Below, piece by piece: positions 25,468-34,822 of a stretch of DNA of 46,921 bases. The stretch covers positions 1 to 46,921 of the forward strand of contig JAKBAR010000005.1 in NCBI GenBank assembly GCA_021808925.1, in the 5' to 3' direction. The DNA is from Pseudomonadota bacterium. GTDB taxonomy: Bacteria > Pseudomonadota > Alphaproteobacteria > Paracaedibacterales > JAKBAR01. The notes below the pieces were generated by a model that worked only from the letters and a program-made list of their open reading frames with translations, did not search any database and was not told where the DNA came from. How positions within the stretch are numbered: position 1 is the first letter of the stretch; every line of letters starts with the position of its first letter. The position numbers and the translations under genes are program-made.

Positions 25468-25772
25468 CGATAAACTTTAAGGTTGATAATATCAAAGGCA
25501 AGACTAACAAAAAAAAAGTGGAAGATCAAGTTTTTTTAATTTTATACTGTTTTTAGAAGAAGTTAAGGATAATTAATATATTCGTATAATGTTTTTTTAC
25601 TTATTAATGTGCAATTAAAAATAATTACATGCAAAGTGCCTATTGAATGAAAATATTTTTCCGTGAGGGCTTGTTTTTTTGAGAAGGGAAGAAATCTCTA
25701 AAATCTTCATTAACCGTTAACTTTTTCCCCCTACAATCAAGTCATGGAAGTGATTTTTTTGATTGATGTGCG
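25468..25772. promoter_or_regulatory. Divergent regulatory region between nfuA and yqgE
   Basis: No gene fits here. Toward yqgE there is a TATAAT at 25585-25590 and a TACAAT at 25732-25737. The latter has TTAACC 16 bases upstream (25710-25715), inside the palindrome-like TTAACCGTTAA. A TTAA-N7-TTAA sequence lies at 25604-25618. In such AT-rich DNA these short matches are weak evidence. Confidence 0.35.
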
Positions 25773-26372
25773 GTGAAGTTTTTTAAGTCACGCTCTGAAG
25801 ACAAATCCTTTTTAAAGGGCTATTTAACGGGGCAAATTCTCATTGCTTCACCGTTTATGAGTGATACGCGTTTTCACGGGGCTGTCGTTTATATATGTGG
25901 CCACGATGCTCAGGGGGCTATGGGCTTTATTATAAACAAACCACTGCCAAGTATTGGGTTTTATGATCTTCTCGATCAACTTGATATCGACCATGCGCTT
26001 GAAGGTATGAGGGAGTTCCCTGTTTTTTACGGGGGGCCCGTCGAGGTGGGGCGCGGATTTGTGTTGCACTCAAGTGATTATAATCATCCCTCTACCGTCA
26101 AAATTAATGATGATTTTTCCATCACTGCAACGCTTGAGATCCTTCAGGTGATTGTGAATCAGCTTGGGCCCAAGCGCTCTCTTTTGACGCTTGGATATAC
26201 CGGTTGGTCGGAGGGGCAGCTTGAGCAAGAACTCCAAGAAGATCAGTGGTATGTTCTCAGCGGCACAAAAGATTTTGTTTATGAAACGCCCGCCGAGGTG
26301 ATGTGGGATACGGCCTATGAGAAGCTTGGGATTGATCCTCACGCGATTTCAATGGAGTCGGGGAGTGCTTAG
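25773..26372 (+). CDS. YqgE/AlgH family protein (UPF0301)
   Basis: A 199-residue cytoplasmic protein of the YqgE/AlgH family, whose biochemical role is not settled. Family landmarks: GQILIASPFMSDTRFHGAVVYIC near residue 20, GAMGFIINKPL near 50, FYGGPVEVGRGFVLH near 85, and GYTGWSEGQLEQEL near 145. The start is a GTG, because the conserved N terminus needs it and no ATG is available upstream in frame. The next gene is an unrelated secreted protein. Confidence 0.9.
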   Translation: MKFFKSRSEDKSFLKGYLTGQILIASPFMSDTRFHGAVVYICGHDAQGAMGFIINKPLPSIGFYDLLDQLDIDHALEGMREFPVFYGGPVEVGRGFVLHSSDYNHPSTVKINDDFSITATLEILQVIVNQLGPKRSLLTLGYTGWSEGQLEQELQEDQWYVLSGTKDFVYETPAEVMWDTAYEKLGIDPHAISMESGSA

Positions 26373-26452
26373 GAAAAATTAACTAAAAATATATTGATAT
26401 TTGATTAAAGCTATGGTTACAATTGATTTTTAATTAATTTTAACGAAGTTTT

Positions 26453-27124
26453 ATGAAAAAATATATTTTAATGTTATCTATCGTCACTGTGACAAGCGCT
26501 TTCGCATCGAATACACAGAAGCACAAAAAAATTGAAATCTATCGTGATCCAGGTCTAGAGAGTTCGGAAAAGAAAACGAATCTTGCTCAAACAATAAAAG
26601 AGGAGAAAACAACCTTTAAAAATCCATTTTATGTTGGATCAAAAATCAAAAAACAAAAGAAAACTGAAACAAGGGAGCCTTTCAAAATAATTACCAAAAA
26701 GGATAAAAAAATTGAAACGCTTGAGGAAATCAAAACAAAATACACAATGATTAATAAGCTTAATATTTTCATTAATCGATATGATTGTTTAACAAAGTAT
26801 AATGATGAGAAAAAGGATAATAGTGCAAAAATAGTGAAGTTAAAGGAAGACGTTGCGGAATACATTTATAAAAATTTTGAGAACGTCAAAGAACTGAAAA
26901 AAGAAAGTTCTAAGGTTTATGAAACTTACAAAGTAGATATTTACAACCTTTTGTATGAACTTTATCAGCCTGAGATGACGCTCGAAGAGTTTCAAACGAA
27001 TGTTTTTAGCACGCTAAAGAGTGGGGATCGTACGACAATTTATTTTTCTGAGGATCCTAATGATTCTAATAAAAAAATTCTTTATGAGACTCCTTTATCC
27101 CTTGTAAAACTTTTTAAAGAATAA
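26453..27124 (+). CDS. Secreted Lys-rich hypothetical protein
   Basis: A 223-residue protein with a clear signal peptide (MKKYILMLSIVTVTSAFAS). Residues 20-90 are extremely Lys/Glu/Thr-rich and probably disordered (SKIKKQKKTETREPFKI). Residues about 95-220 look helical, with one cysteine (NRYDCLTKYN). No family recognised. This copy is intact and resembles the other orphan secreted proteins in size, composition and position between housekeeping genes. The terminator-like hairpin just after it reaches into the convergent ampG gene. Confidence 0.65.
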   Translation: MKKYILMLSIVTVTSAFASNTQKHKKIEIYRDPGLESSEKKTNLAQTIKEEKTTFKNPFYVGSKIKKQKKTETREPFKIITKKDKKIETLEEIKTKYTMINKLNIFINRYDCLTKYNDEKKDNSAKIVKLKEDVAEYIYKNFENVKELKKESSKVYETYKVDIYNLLYELYQPEMTLEEFQTNVFSTLKSGDRTTIYFSEDPNDSNKKILYETPLSLVKLFKE

Positions 27125-27127
27125 ATG

Positions 27128-28390
27128 TTAGGCAACCTCCTGCTCTTTTCTATGCTTGAGAGGAGCAGTTTTTCGCTCAAGTTTTATGACATAGTAAAAT
27201 CCTGGAACAGCGACAATACAGCTCATAAAAAAGATATACGTCCAAGAAATATGATCCGCGATATAGGCGGCACCTGAGGAGGTGAGAACGCGACAGAGCG
27301 ATCCAAAAGAATAAAGAATCGTAAAGTGTGTGGCTGTGTGCGGCTGCATGCAAAACTTTGAGAGGTAGGCGATAAAAACGGCGGATGTGAGGCCTGATGT
27401 GAAGCTTTCAACGCCCACCGTAATAATGAGAGCCGTGATGTCATAACCGATAATGGCTTGAAGTGTGAACATGAGGGCTGAGGCAATTTGTAAAGAAAAA
27501 GCGAGGATAACGCCCTCAAGATCCCCTAAAAACTTAAGAAGAATACCTCCTGAGAGGGCGCCCAAGACCATTAAAATCACACCAAAAACCTTTGAAATAT
27601 CTGCAAATTCAACCTTGCTGACGCCAAGTTCAAAGAAAAAGGGCGCACTCATGGCGCTTAAAACTGTATCAATGCATTTAAAACAAAAAATAAAAAGAAG
27701 GATATGAAAAAAATATTTTTGCTGAAAGAGAGATTGAAAGGGGGCCTTGAACGTTATGCGGGAAGGTTTGATCACAAGATGGGGGAGTGTTTGCGTTAAA
27801 GGCGTTTTTAAAATAGCAATGATGCCCAAAAACATGCATCCTGCCATAATTGTATAAGCCCATTGCCAACTGAGGGCTGCGGCTATGTAAAGGGCGCCTG
27901 CGCCGGACGTCAACATACCAATACGAAACCCAATGGCCTCAACGGATGCTCCCATGGCACGGTGTCTATCTGGTAAAAGCTCAATACGATAAGCATCAAT
28001 GACGGTATCAAGGGTTGCGGCAAAAAGAGAAACGGCAAGAGCGGCAAGAAAAGTCAGTGAGAGATTGTTTTTGGGGTCTGTCCAGCCGAGGCACAAAAGT
28101 GCAGCCATAAGCCCTAAATGCGCAAAAATAGCCCAGGCACGCCGATGTCCTAAAAAAGATGTAAGGAAAGGGAGTCGGACTTGGTCTAAAAAAGGGGCCC
28201 ATAAGAATTTAATACTATAGGGAATCCCTGCAAGCATGAGAAAACTTATATTTGTTTTTGAAATACCCACTTCGCTGAGCCAAAAACTGAGAGTAGAAAG
28301 GGTTAATAAAAAGGGAAGGCCGCTTACAAAACCAAGGCATAAAAGGGTTGCAAAGCGTTTATCCTTATAGAGTTTGGTCACAAAAGACAT
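27128..28390 (-). CDS. ampG: AmpG-family muropeptide MFS permease
   Basis: A 420-residue major facilitator protein with about 12 membrane segments. The N terminus (LLCLGFVSGLPFLLTLSTLSFWLSEVGI) and the segment GIPYSIKFLWAPFLDQVRLP are typical of AmpG. AmpG imports anhydro-muropeptides for cell-wall recycling. Intracellular alphaproteobacteria often have several paralogues, some of which may carry other substrates. Neighbouring peptidoglycan genes (the SLT enzyme, ctpA, pgeF further on) support the wall-recycling role. Confidence 0.9.
   Translation of the reverse strand: MSFVTKLYKDKRFATLLCLGFVSGLPFLLTLSTLSFWLSEVGISKTNISFLMLAGIPYSIKFLWAPFLDQVRLPFLTSFLGHRRAWAIFAHLGLMAALLCLGWTDPKNNLSLTFLAALAVSLFAATLDTVIDAYRIELLPDRHRAMGASVEAIGFRIGMLTSGAGALYIAAALSWQWAYTIMAGCMFLGIIAILKTPLTQTLPHLVIKPSRITFKAPFQSLFQQKYFFHILLFIFCFKCIDTVLSAMSAPFFFELGVSKVEFADISKVFGVILMVLGALSGGILLKFLGDLEGVILAFSLQIASALMFTLQAIIGYDITALIITVGVESFTSGLTSAVFIAYLSKFCMQPHTATHFTILYSFGSLCRVLTSSGAAYIADHISWTYIFFMSCIVAVPGFYYVIKLERKTAPLKHRKEQEVA
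27140..27173 (+). terminator. Terminator of the 26453 gene, overlapping the ampG 3' end
   Basis: CTGCTC (27140-27145) pairs with GAGCAG (27163-27168), followed by TTTTT on the plus strand. It lies within the last codons of the convergent ampG gene. Confidence 0.5.
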
Positions 28391-28514
28391 AAAATCAATG
28401 CTGCCTTCTTTGAAATTAACGAAAATAAGTTAAATATTTATGAACATTAACACACAATATAGATTTTTAAAAAATTTAAAGCGAAGAATTAACGGTATTT
28501 TGAAAATTAAAAAA

Positions 28515-29969
28515 CTAACCTATGAGAGCGTTGATTTGCTTTGCGACGTTATTCCCCGATTCAACAGCAGCTTCCATTGTACCAATTTCATCCAACATTG
28601 TGGTGTGTTCTCCTGCGAAAAAAAGACGATCATGAACAGGCGCAAAAAGACTGCGCACTGGCACACCACGATAGGTTGTTTTTTGGGCTTGAAGTCCTCC
28701 CTTTGAACCAGAGAGTGCGACACCATAATTCGCATACGATCCCCTTGAAAAAGGATCTTCTGCCCAGGATTTAACAACAGGGCCTTCGTACTGACTAAAG
28801 TTGGATTCCTGAGGCACAACAGGCTCAAGAGTGCTTAATGCAAGGGACGCGCCATTGTAATGAAACCCCGCATTGAGTGAAGTAATCGCTTTTTTGACAG
28901 AGGTTTTCGCTTTTTGATTGAGTGTTTCAGCACTTTTTTCTGTAAAATAAAGTGTTAAAATTTCACCATCGACATTATCAAAAGCGACCATCTCATCCGT
29001 TATGACGGCGCCATAACAGCGATTTTGATGATGTGCGGGCATCATAATTTTCCCATTCGAACCATATTGTACTTTGAGAAGGGCGCTGAGAACATCGGGC
29101 GGCAGGACATGAGGGTCAAAGTCAATCGCCTTATAAACAGGACAAGGAATGGCTAAAATAACTTTGTCATAAAGAACTTTTTCGCCGTCACTAAACGTTA
29201 ATTCTATTTTTTCATCAACCGAGATAACGCTTTGAAGAATTTTATTCAGATGAAGGCGACCTTGGAGTTTTTTTTCAAGCGCAAGCGGAATATGCGCATT
29301 TCCATCCCGTGCCATAAGCCGTTTAATTTTCAAATTATTTTCGACCTGTGCAGCCGCAGAAAGGCCTCCCAACAGCATATGAATAAACGTTTCAAGATTA
29401 TGATGAAGGGCTAATCTTTCAGGTGCAGATCCCTCATAGCCTGCAAGTTGAAAGGTAAAAAGACGCTTGAGAATAGAATTCCCCTCAAAAAAAGCATCTA
29501 AAACATCGCCCATATGGCGTGCCGAGTCCTTGAGTGACGCGAGTTTTTGAGCAATTGTCTGGCGTGTGAAATGGCATTGCTGGAGGAGTAAATGAGGGTC
29601 GTAAACTTTTTTCCCATCCACAAAAAGACGTGAAAAATCGCTTGTATCTGCAGAAAGTTCAACGCCCAGATCTTTTGCAAGCGCTTGAATAGAGAGCGCA
29701 TCGCCGCCGTCATACATGTTCTGACCCCCCAGCTCTGCAAGGGAATACCCTCCTGTAAGATTTTTAATCAATACAGTATGCACCCGTCCACCCACACGAG
29801 GGCGGGCCTCATACACCTGAACATCATGCCCTTTTTGATGCAATCGCCAGGCTGCTGTCAACCCCGCAAGTCCTGCCCCCACAACAGCAATACGAGGGGC
29901 AGTTTGTGTTTTTTTATTTTCGGTAGGCCGTGATTTTTTCGCAAAGATTTTTTTCAACTTATTAAACAT
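28515..29969 (-). CDS. FAD-dependent amine-oxidase-family oxidoreductase
   Basis: A 484-residue flavoprotein. The dinucleotide-binding motif is IAVVGAGLAGLTAAWRL (about residues 28-44), followed by EARPRVGGRVHTV (the GG doublet motif) and, at the C terminus, FFAGEHTTMLDEIGTMEAAVESG, which closes the FAD site. This is the flavin monoamine oxidase / phytoene-desaturase superfamily. Substrate unknown. It begins 19 bases after the ctpA stop, so it may be in one unit with that protease. Confidence 0.88.
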   Translation of the reverse strand: MFNKLKKIFAKKSRPTENKKTQTAPRIAVVGAGLAGLTAAWRLHQKGHDVQVYEARPRVGGRVHTVLIKNLTGGYSLAELGGQNMYDGGDALSIQALAKDLGVELSADTSDFSRLFVDGKKVYDPHLLLQQCHFTRQTIAQKLASLKDSARHMGDVLDAFFEGNSILKRLFTFQLAGYEGSAPERLALHHNLETFIHMLLGGLSAAAQVENNLKIKRLMARDGNAHIPLALEKKLQGRLHLNKILQSVISVDEKIELTFSDGEKVLYDKVILAIPCPVYKAIDFDPHVLPPDVLSALLKVQYGSNGKIMMPAHHQNRCYGAVITDEMVAFDNVDGEILTLYFTEKSAETLNQKAKTSVKKAITSLNAGFHYNGASLALSTLEPVVPQESNFSQYEGPVVKSWAEDPFSRGSYANYGVALSGSKGGLQAQKTTYRGVPVRSLFAPVHDRLFFAGEHTTMLDEIGTMEAAVESGNNVAKQINALIG

Positions 29970-29987
29970 GCGTATTTTCTTTCGTCT

Positions 29988-31157
29988 CTACCACTTATTA
30001 AGCGCCGAAAGACCTTGGATCAGATCGAGTGCTCTTTGCTTTTGATGGTCCACGGGTTTGAGATCTTTATCGCGTGATGAGGGTTCTTTGATAGGTGTTT
30101 CTGTTGGTTCTGAGGCAACTAAAATATCAGGCTCAAGCCCTTTTCCATGAATTTTATGACCGTCTGGAGTGGTGAAATGAGCAATGGTTAACTTCACAGC
30201 ACCCTTTGCGCCGAGATCAAAAATCTGCTGGACAGAGCCCTTGCCATAGGTTTTTTCACCCACAAGAATCGCGCGTTTATGATCACGCAGTGCCCCTGCA
30301 AGAACTTCACTCGCCGAGGCTGATCCTTTATTAATCAGAACAACGATGGGAATATCCTTGAGGATATCTGTCCCTTGAGCGTAAAATGTGCGATGAGAAG
30401 ACGGTTCTTTCTCTGTAACATTGACAATCGCACTTCCTTTGTCAAGGAAAAGACTGGTCACAAGCACAGCCTGATCGAGTGTGCCTCCTGGATTATTACG
30501 GAGATCTAAAATCACACCTTGAAAGGTCATGGCGTTGCCAAAGGTTTCATGTAACTTTTTGTTCAGATCATCCAGCGTTTTTTTAAGGTGCTCGGCCGAT
30601 TGATTGTTAAAAACACTCAAGCGAATATACGCAACGCGACCGTCCAGCTGACCTTTGATAGGAACGTCTGTGATCATTTCACGTGTTATTTTGATATCCT
30701 TAAGGGGCTTGCCTTCTCTCAAAAGTGTAAGCGTAAGCGTCGTGCCAGGAGCGCCATGCACGGCTTGAATAATTTCTACTGGCGAAAGTCTTTTAAGTTC
30801 TTTGCCATCCAATTCAGTAATAATATCGCCTTGCTTAAGGCCCGCTTTAAAGGCAGGACCATCGTCAAGGGGGGCAATAATCTCAACACCTTCTTTTATG
30901 ATTTTAATTTCCGCACCAATGCCGCCAAATTGACCATTCAGAACTTCCATCAGGGTTTTATAATCTTTGGCGGAATAATAATTTGAAAAATCGTCAAGGC
31001 TGTTAAGAGCGCCGTTTAATGCACCTGCAACGAGTTTGTTGACATTCACTGTATCAACGTAATGTGTGTGAATAAGCTCCAAAACATCATAAAATAAACC
31101 ATTCTCGCCAAGGAGAATTTTGGACGATGGCGAATCCTCCTTGCTGCACGCTGACAA
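29988..31157 (-). CDS. ctpA: C-terminal processing peptidase (S41), signal peptide out of frame
   Basis: The open frame encodes an S41 protease: an N-terminal helical part, a PDZ domain (about 85-160, GGIGAEIKI onward) and the protease core. The catalytic serine is in INKGSASASEVLAGAL and the lysine in GEKTYGKGSVQQIF. Such enzymes process periplasmic proteins. The frame opens only at a TTG inside a lipobox (LFLSAC). A proper start, ATG at 31237, encodes MKEKRSLSLRFFFALFF but is out of frame. One extra T in the T8 run (plus-strand A8, 31187-31194) would fuse them into a lipoprotein signal peptide. As sequenced, export is lost or depends on slippage. Confidence 0.9.
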   Translation of the reverse strand: MSACSKEDSPSSKILLGENGLFYDVLELIHTHYVDTVNVNKLVAGALNGALNSLDDFSNYYSAKDYKTLMEVLNGQFGGIGAEIKIIKEGVEIIAPLDDGPAFKAGLKQGDIITELDGKELKRLSPVEIIQAVHGAPGTTLTLTLLREGKPLKDIKITREMITDVPIKGQLDGRVAYIRLSVFNNQSAEHLKKTLDDLNKKLHETFGNAMTFQGVILDLRNNPGGTLDQAVLVTSLFLDKGSAIVNVTEKEPSSHRTFYAQGTDILKDIPIVVLINKGSASASEVLAGALRDHKRAILVGEKTYGKGSVQQIFDLGAKGAVKLTIAHFTTPDGHKIHGKGLEPDILVASEPTETPIKEPSSRDKDLKPVDHQKQRALDLIQGLSALNKW

Positions 31158-31408
31158 AAATAATCCAATAGCGAGAGTAAGGCGGTAAAAAAAAGTGCGA
31201 AAAAGAAACGTAATGAGAGTGATCTTTTTTCTTTCATGCTTATGCTTACTCTATCACGGCAACGTTTTTAGGGCTAGTGCTCTGTGTATGAATAATAAAA
31301 TCTTAGATTTATGATTACGTTAATTGAGTCAATTTTCTGAATGACGTGATCATTCCTTCTTACAACATCCTTGCATTTAGCCAAAGGAACCGATAAAAAG
31401 GGAGAGTC

Positions 31409-31484
<76 letters not shown>

Positions 31485-31518
31485 ATAGATTCTTCTGCTC
31501 TCAGAAAAACGGTTACCC

Positions 31519-33318
31519 ATGCGCCATCACCGACTTAAAAAAGCTCCGCCTGCTCCCAAACAGCTTCGTCTTGCGGCTTTTTCCATTCTCTTTGAACCGT
31601 TGAAGCAGCATAAAGGCCGCGTTATCGCAGCGATTTTGACCCTTTTTTTGACAGCGTTTGTTGTTCTTGCCGCTGGATGGGGGATTCGTCAGTTTATTGA
31701 TGAGGGCCTGATTACAGGGGACCGCAGGCGTCTTGATTGGGCGCTCCTTATTCTGACTGGAACAACGCTTTTTATTGCTTTTTGCAGTTATTTGCGGAGC
31801 TATCTTGTGTCGTGGCTTGGGGAGGCTGTCATTGGATCGTTGCGGCGCAAAGTGTTTGAGCACTTGCTTCATATGGATGTGAGTTTTTTTGATGAAAATC
31901 GTCCAGGCGAGCTCACAGCAAGACTGACAACGGATACTAATTTGATGCAGCTGATTGTGGGCGCAAGCTTTTCTGTGGCGATGCGTAATTTTTTGCTGAT
32001 GATCGGTGGCATTGTCATGATGTTTTTAACATCACCAAAACTTACCCTCTATACCCTTGTCCTTATTCCATTTATTCTGATTCCCCTTTTGACGTTTGGG
32101 AATAAAATCCGCCATTACTCAAAGGAAAATCAGCGTTGTCTTGCGCACATTAGTGGGTTTTTTGAGGAGACCTTTAGTCATATTAAAACTGTTCAAGGCT
32201 ATGGCCATGAAGCCCGGGAAGCCCAGTACCTAAGAGAGTTAAGCAAAGAATCCTTTCAAATTACGGTTAAGCGTATTTTAGCGCGTTCGACACTTGTGTG
32301 TCTTGTGATGCTTTTAGCTTTTTGTGGTGTGAACTTTGTACTTTGGTGCGGGGGACAAGATGTTATTGATGGTGTGCTTAGCCCCGGTGCTCTTTCTGCT
32401 TTTCTTTTTTATGCTGTCCTTGCGGCGAGTTCTGCGGGGTCTTTTAGCGAGCTTTATGGTGATCTGCAGCGTACCGTTGGCGCGGCAGAGCGCTTGCTCT
32501 CCTTGCTCTCACTCCCTAAGCGTGTGGATGGCACCCGAGCACTTCCTTCTAATCCAAGGGGCATTATTGCCATTCATAATGTGACGTTTGCGTATCCAAC
32601 GCATCCGCAGAAACCGGTTGTTGAGAATTTTACGTTATCCGTAGCACCCGGGGAAAAAATAGCAATTGTGGGGCTGTCGGGCTCGGGGAAAAGCACTATT
32701 TTTTCGATGTTGATGAAATTTTATGCGCCTCAAAGCGGTTCTATTTTTATCGAAGGGCTTAATCTTAAAGAGCTTAAATCAGACGAAGTGCGCCGCTATT
32801 TTGCGATGGTGGGGCATGATGCGCCTCTTTTCTCAGCGACATTGTATGAAAATATTCTTTATGCGCAGCCGGATGCAACACCTGCAGAGATTAATTACGC
32901 GATTCATTGCGCCCGTTTGGATGATGTCATTGCAAAATTACCTCATGGCCTCAAGACGTATATTGGCACAAAGGGTACCCGCCTTTCTGCAGGTCAAAAA
33001 CAGCGTGTGGCTTTGGCGCGCGCCATTTTGCACAATCCAACAGTATTATTGTTGGACGAAGCCACAAATGCGCTGGATGCAGAGAACGAGGCCCTTGTAC
33101 AAAAAAGTATTTATGATTTTATGAGTACGCGCACAACCCTTGTGATTGCGCACAGTCTTACAACGGTGCTTCAGTGTGATCGTATTGTTGTGATGCATGA
33201 TGGTAAGATTGAAGCCGTTGGAACCCATGCAGAGCTTATGGAGCAAGAGGGAAGCTATAGACGTTTTGCAAAACATCAGCTTCAACCCCAGGTCTCAAAG
33301 ATTAAGAGAGTGTCATAA
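31519..33318 (+). CDS. ABC exporter, MsbA/ABCB type (fused permease-ATPase)
   Basis: A 599-residue half-transporter. Six membrane segments occupy about residues 30-310, with the MDVSFFDENRPGELTARLTT coupling region. The nucleotide-binding domain follows, with Walker A GLSGSGKST, signature LSAGQKQR (Ala in place of the common Gly), Walker B VLLLDEATNALD and the H-loop VIAHSLTTV. It acts as a homodimer, exporting lipids or hydrophobic compounds. MsbA-like lipid export is possible but not proven. It begins 35 bases after tRNA-Ala. Confidence 0.92.
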   Translation: MRHHRLKKAPPAPKQLRLAAFSILFEPLKQHKGRVIAAILTLFLTAFVVLAAGWGIRQFIDEGLITGDRRRLDWALLILTGTTLFIAFCSYLRSYLVSWLGEAVIGSLRRKVFEHLLHMDVSFFDENRPGELTARLTTDTNLMQLIVGASFSVAMRNFLLMIGGIVMMFLTSPKLTLYTLVLIPFILIPLLTFGNKIRHYSKENQRCLAHISGFFEETFSHIKTVQGYGHEAREAQYLRELSKESFQITVKRILARSTLVCLVMLLAFCGVNFVLWCGGQDVIDGVLSPGALSAFLFYAVLAASSAGSFSELYGDLQRTVGAAERLLSLLSLPKRVDGTRALPSNPRGIIAIHNVTFAYPTHPQKPVVENFTLSVAPGEKIAIVGLSGSGKSTIFSMLMKFYAPQSGSIFIEGLNLKELKSDEVRRYFAMVGHDAPLFSATLYENILYAQPDATPAEINYAIHCARLDDVIAKLPHGLKTYIGTKGTRLSAGQKQRVALARAILHNPTVLLLDEATNALDAENEALVQKSIYDFMSTRTTLVIAHSLTTVLQCDRIVVMHDGKIEAVGTHAELMEQEGSYRRFAKHQLQPQVSKIKRVS

Positions 33319-33340
33319 TCTTATTTTTTTAAGATTTTGT
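33317..33340. terminator. Bidirectional terminator between the ABC exporter and bamE
   Basis: AATCTTA and TAAGATT form a perfect 7-base inverted repeat around a T-rich loop, followed by TTTT. It sits between two convergent genes. Confidence 0.65.
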
Positions 33341-33763
33341 GGGCGCTTTTCCTGCACCAAATTTGCCAAAATTACCAAAAACTTCGCGCAAAATACCTGA
33401 CTCGTACCCTGTGGTTTCTGTTTTATTTTTAGAAGGATCGATTTTGATGGCTTGGTTTTTATCCACTGTTTCCATGGAGGATACAGTGTCATGATTAAAG
33501 TGAATCACCACAATTTTTTGATCAATCGTTTCCGGATTAAAGAAAGATTTTGTGGCTGTCTTCCTCGAGATATAGTACCACGCATTATCTTTAAAGGTCG
33601 AAAGCGTCGAGGGCGAACCAAGAACGCTGAGTACTTCTTCTTTTGTTTGGCCTAGACGTACTTTGCTGATATCGGAAATTTCAAAATCATAACCTCTATT
33701 ATCCACAGAGTGCGTACATGCTGTAAGAGCCAAAGTGGATAATAAAAGAGCGAGACGTTGCAT
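33329..33763 (-). CDS. bamE: Outer membrane assembly lipoprotein, BamE/SmpA family
   Basis: From the ATG at 33763 the protein has 144 residues with a lipoprotein signal peptide (MQRLALLLSTLALTAC, lipobox LTAC). The conserved SmpA/OmlA motif follows: ISKVRLGQTKEEVLSVLGSPS, then WYYISRKTA. BamE is a small lipoprotein of the BAM complex that inserts outer-membrane beta-barrels. A TTG at 33829 would extend it into the end of chpT but would bury the signal peptide. The tail is glycine/lysine-rich. Confidence 0.88.
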   Translation of the reverse strand: MQRLALLLSTLALTACTHSVDNRGYDFEISDISKVRLGQTKEEVLSVLGSPSTLSTFKDNAWYYISRKTATKSFFNPETIDQKIVVIHFNHDTVSSMETVDKNQAIKIDPSKNKTETTGYESGILREVFGNFGKFGAGKAPTKS

Positions 33764-33825
33764 ACGGCGTTCATTTTTTATAAATCGAAGAATCAAGACT
33801 AATAAACCCTTTATAGATGTTGTTT

Positions 33826-34431
33826 TCAAGCAATTTCTTGCATGCTTTTAAAGGTAAGGAGAAGAGCATCCGCTTCTTGGCAAGATTCTATGGCAAGATG
33901 TTCTTGCTCTGCAAGATAGAGAATATGATAGAGAACAATGCCTGATTTAAAATGCAGATTTTCTTGCAAAAGAGATTCTCTATCGAGGTGTTGATAGGGA
34001 ATATGAACAATAGGGCCCTCGCAAGCAAGAGAAAGTGTATCAAAGTCAACTTGTACACGTCCACCCCTTGGGAGTGCTTCACACGCGACAATACCAAGAC
34101 CAAGCATAAGCCGCGCTCCTAGGGGGGTTGTGTGTCCTGAACTCTCAAAGGTAATATTTTTTGATTTCATATAAGCCTGGAGAAGCTTGCTCACGCGTTG
34201 AGAGTCAATCGTCTCTAAGGAGGTGCTAAAAAGTGTGCGAAAGACATCAATGCGCGTTGTAGCATTATCAATTGACTCCATCAAAAGAGGCGTCAAATCC
34301 GTTGCTTCCATATGCTCAAGGCCGAGGCGTATGGCGCCTACAGGGGTTGCAAGGTCGTGGCAAATCTTTTGAGTGATGTATTGGAGCAACACTGGATAAG
34401 AAATGTGATTTAAAAAGGCAGCTTCTTTCAT
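33826..34431 (-). CDS. chpT: Histidine phosphotransferase ChpT
   Basis: A 201-residue pseudo-kinase phosphotransferase characteristic of alphaproteobacteria. The phosphoacceptor histidine is in ICHDLATPVGAIRLGLE near residue 25, in a two-helix dimerisation hairpin. The C-terminal half is a degenerate ATPase-like domain. In Caulobacter, ChpT relays phosphate from CckA to CtrA and CpdR to control the cell cycle. Its presence implies a CtrA-type pathway in this organism. No other members are in this window. Confidence 0.9.
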   Translation of the reverse strand: MKEAAFLNHISYPVLLQYITQKICHDLATPVGAIRLGLEHMEATDLTPLLMESIDNATTRIDVFRTLFSTSLETIDSQRVSKLLQAYMKSKNITFESSGHTTPLGARLMLGLGIVACEALPRGGRVQVDFDTLSLACEGPIVHIPYQHLDRESLLQENLHFKSGIVLYHILYLAEQEHLAIESCQEADALLLTFKSMQEIA

Positions 34432-34540
34432 AATTTTTTTACCTACTTAGAGATCTCTCTTGACCAATCGTCAAGCATCTACTATTTTTAAAGGGACGAT
34501 ATCAATCGATCAACAACTAAATATTTTTATGGAGTTAAAA

Positions 34541-34762
34541 ATGAAAACATTGTTCACAATTCTTGCAGCAGTTGCTAGCATTTCCGCTGTATCCGCTGAG
34601 ACATCCTCTTCCAAAACAGAAGGTGCAAATGCACAACAAGGTGCAAGCACTTCCGTGAAAAAAGAAGAAACTGCAACAAATTCTTCAAATGCTACAGCAA
34701 ACACACAAGCTGGCAGCCAAGTAGCTACAGCTGGTCAAGCTGGCGCTGAAGCAAGCAAATAA
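34541..34762 (+). CDS. Tiny secreted Ala/Ser/Thr/Gln-rich protein
   Basis: A 73-residue precursor. GGAG lies eight bases before the ATG at 34541. The signal peptide (MKTLFTILAAVASISAVSA) is strong, and the mature part of about 54 residues has almost no hydrophobic residues (SSSKTEGANAQQGAS; TNSSNATANTQAG). It is therefore expected to be disordered in the periplasm or outside. It is followed by the best rho-independent terminator in the window, suggesting real and perhaps high expression. No family recognised. Confidence 0.7.
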   Translation: MKTLFTILAAVASISAVSAETSSSKTEGANAQQGASTSVKKEETATNSSNATANTQAGSQVATAGQAGAEASK

Positions 34763-34786
34763 GCTTTTTTTGCTTTGATTTAAAAG

Positions 34787-34811
34787 CGGCTCCTTAGGGA
34801 GCCGTTTTTTT
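34787..34811 (+). terminator. Rho-independent terminator
   Basis: CGGCTCC (34787-34793) pairs perfectly with GGAGCCG (34798-34804) around a 4-base loop, followed by seven T. Confidence 0.95.
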
Positions 34812-34822
34812 GCGCATCATTT

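Noticed and set aside
25604-25618. TTAA-N7-TTAA site upstream of yqgE as a CtrA box
   Set aside because: A few such matches are expected by chance in AT-rich DNA of this length, and it is not aligned with a convincing promoter.
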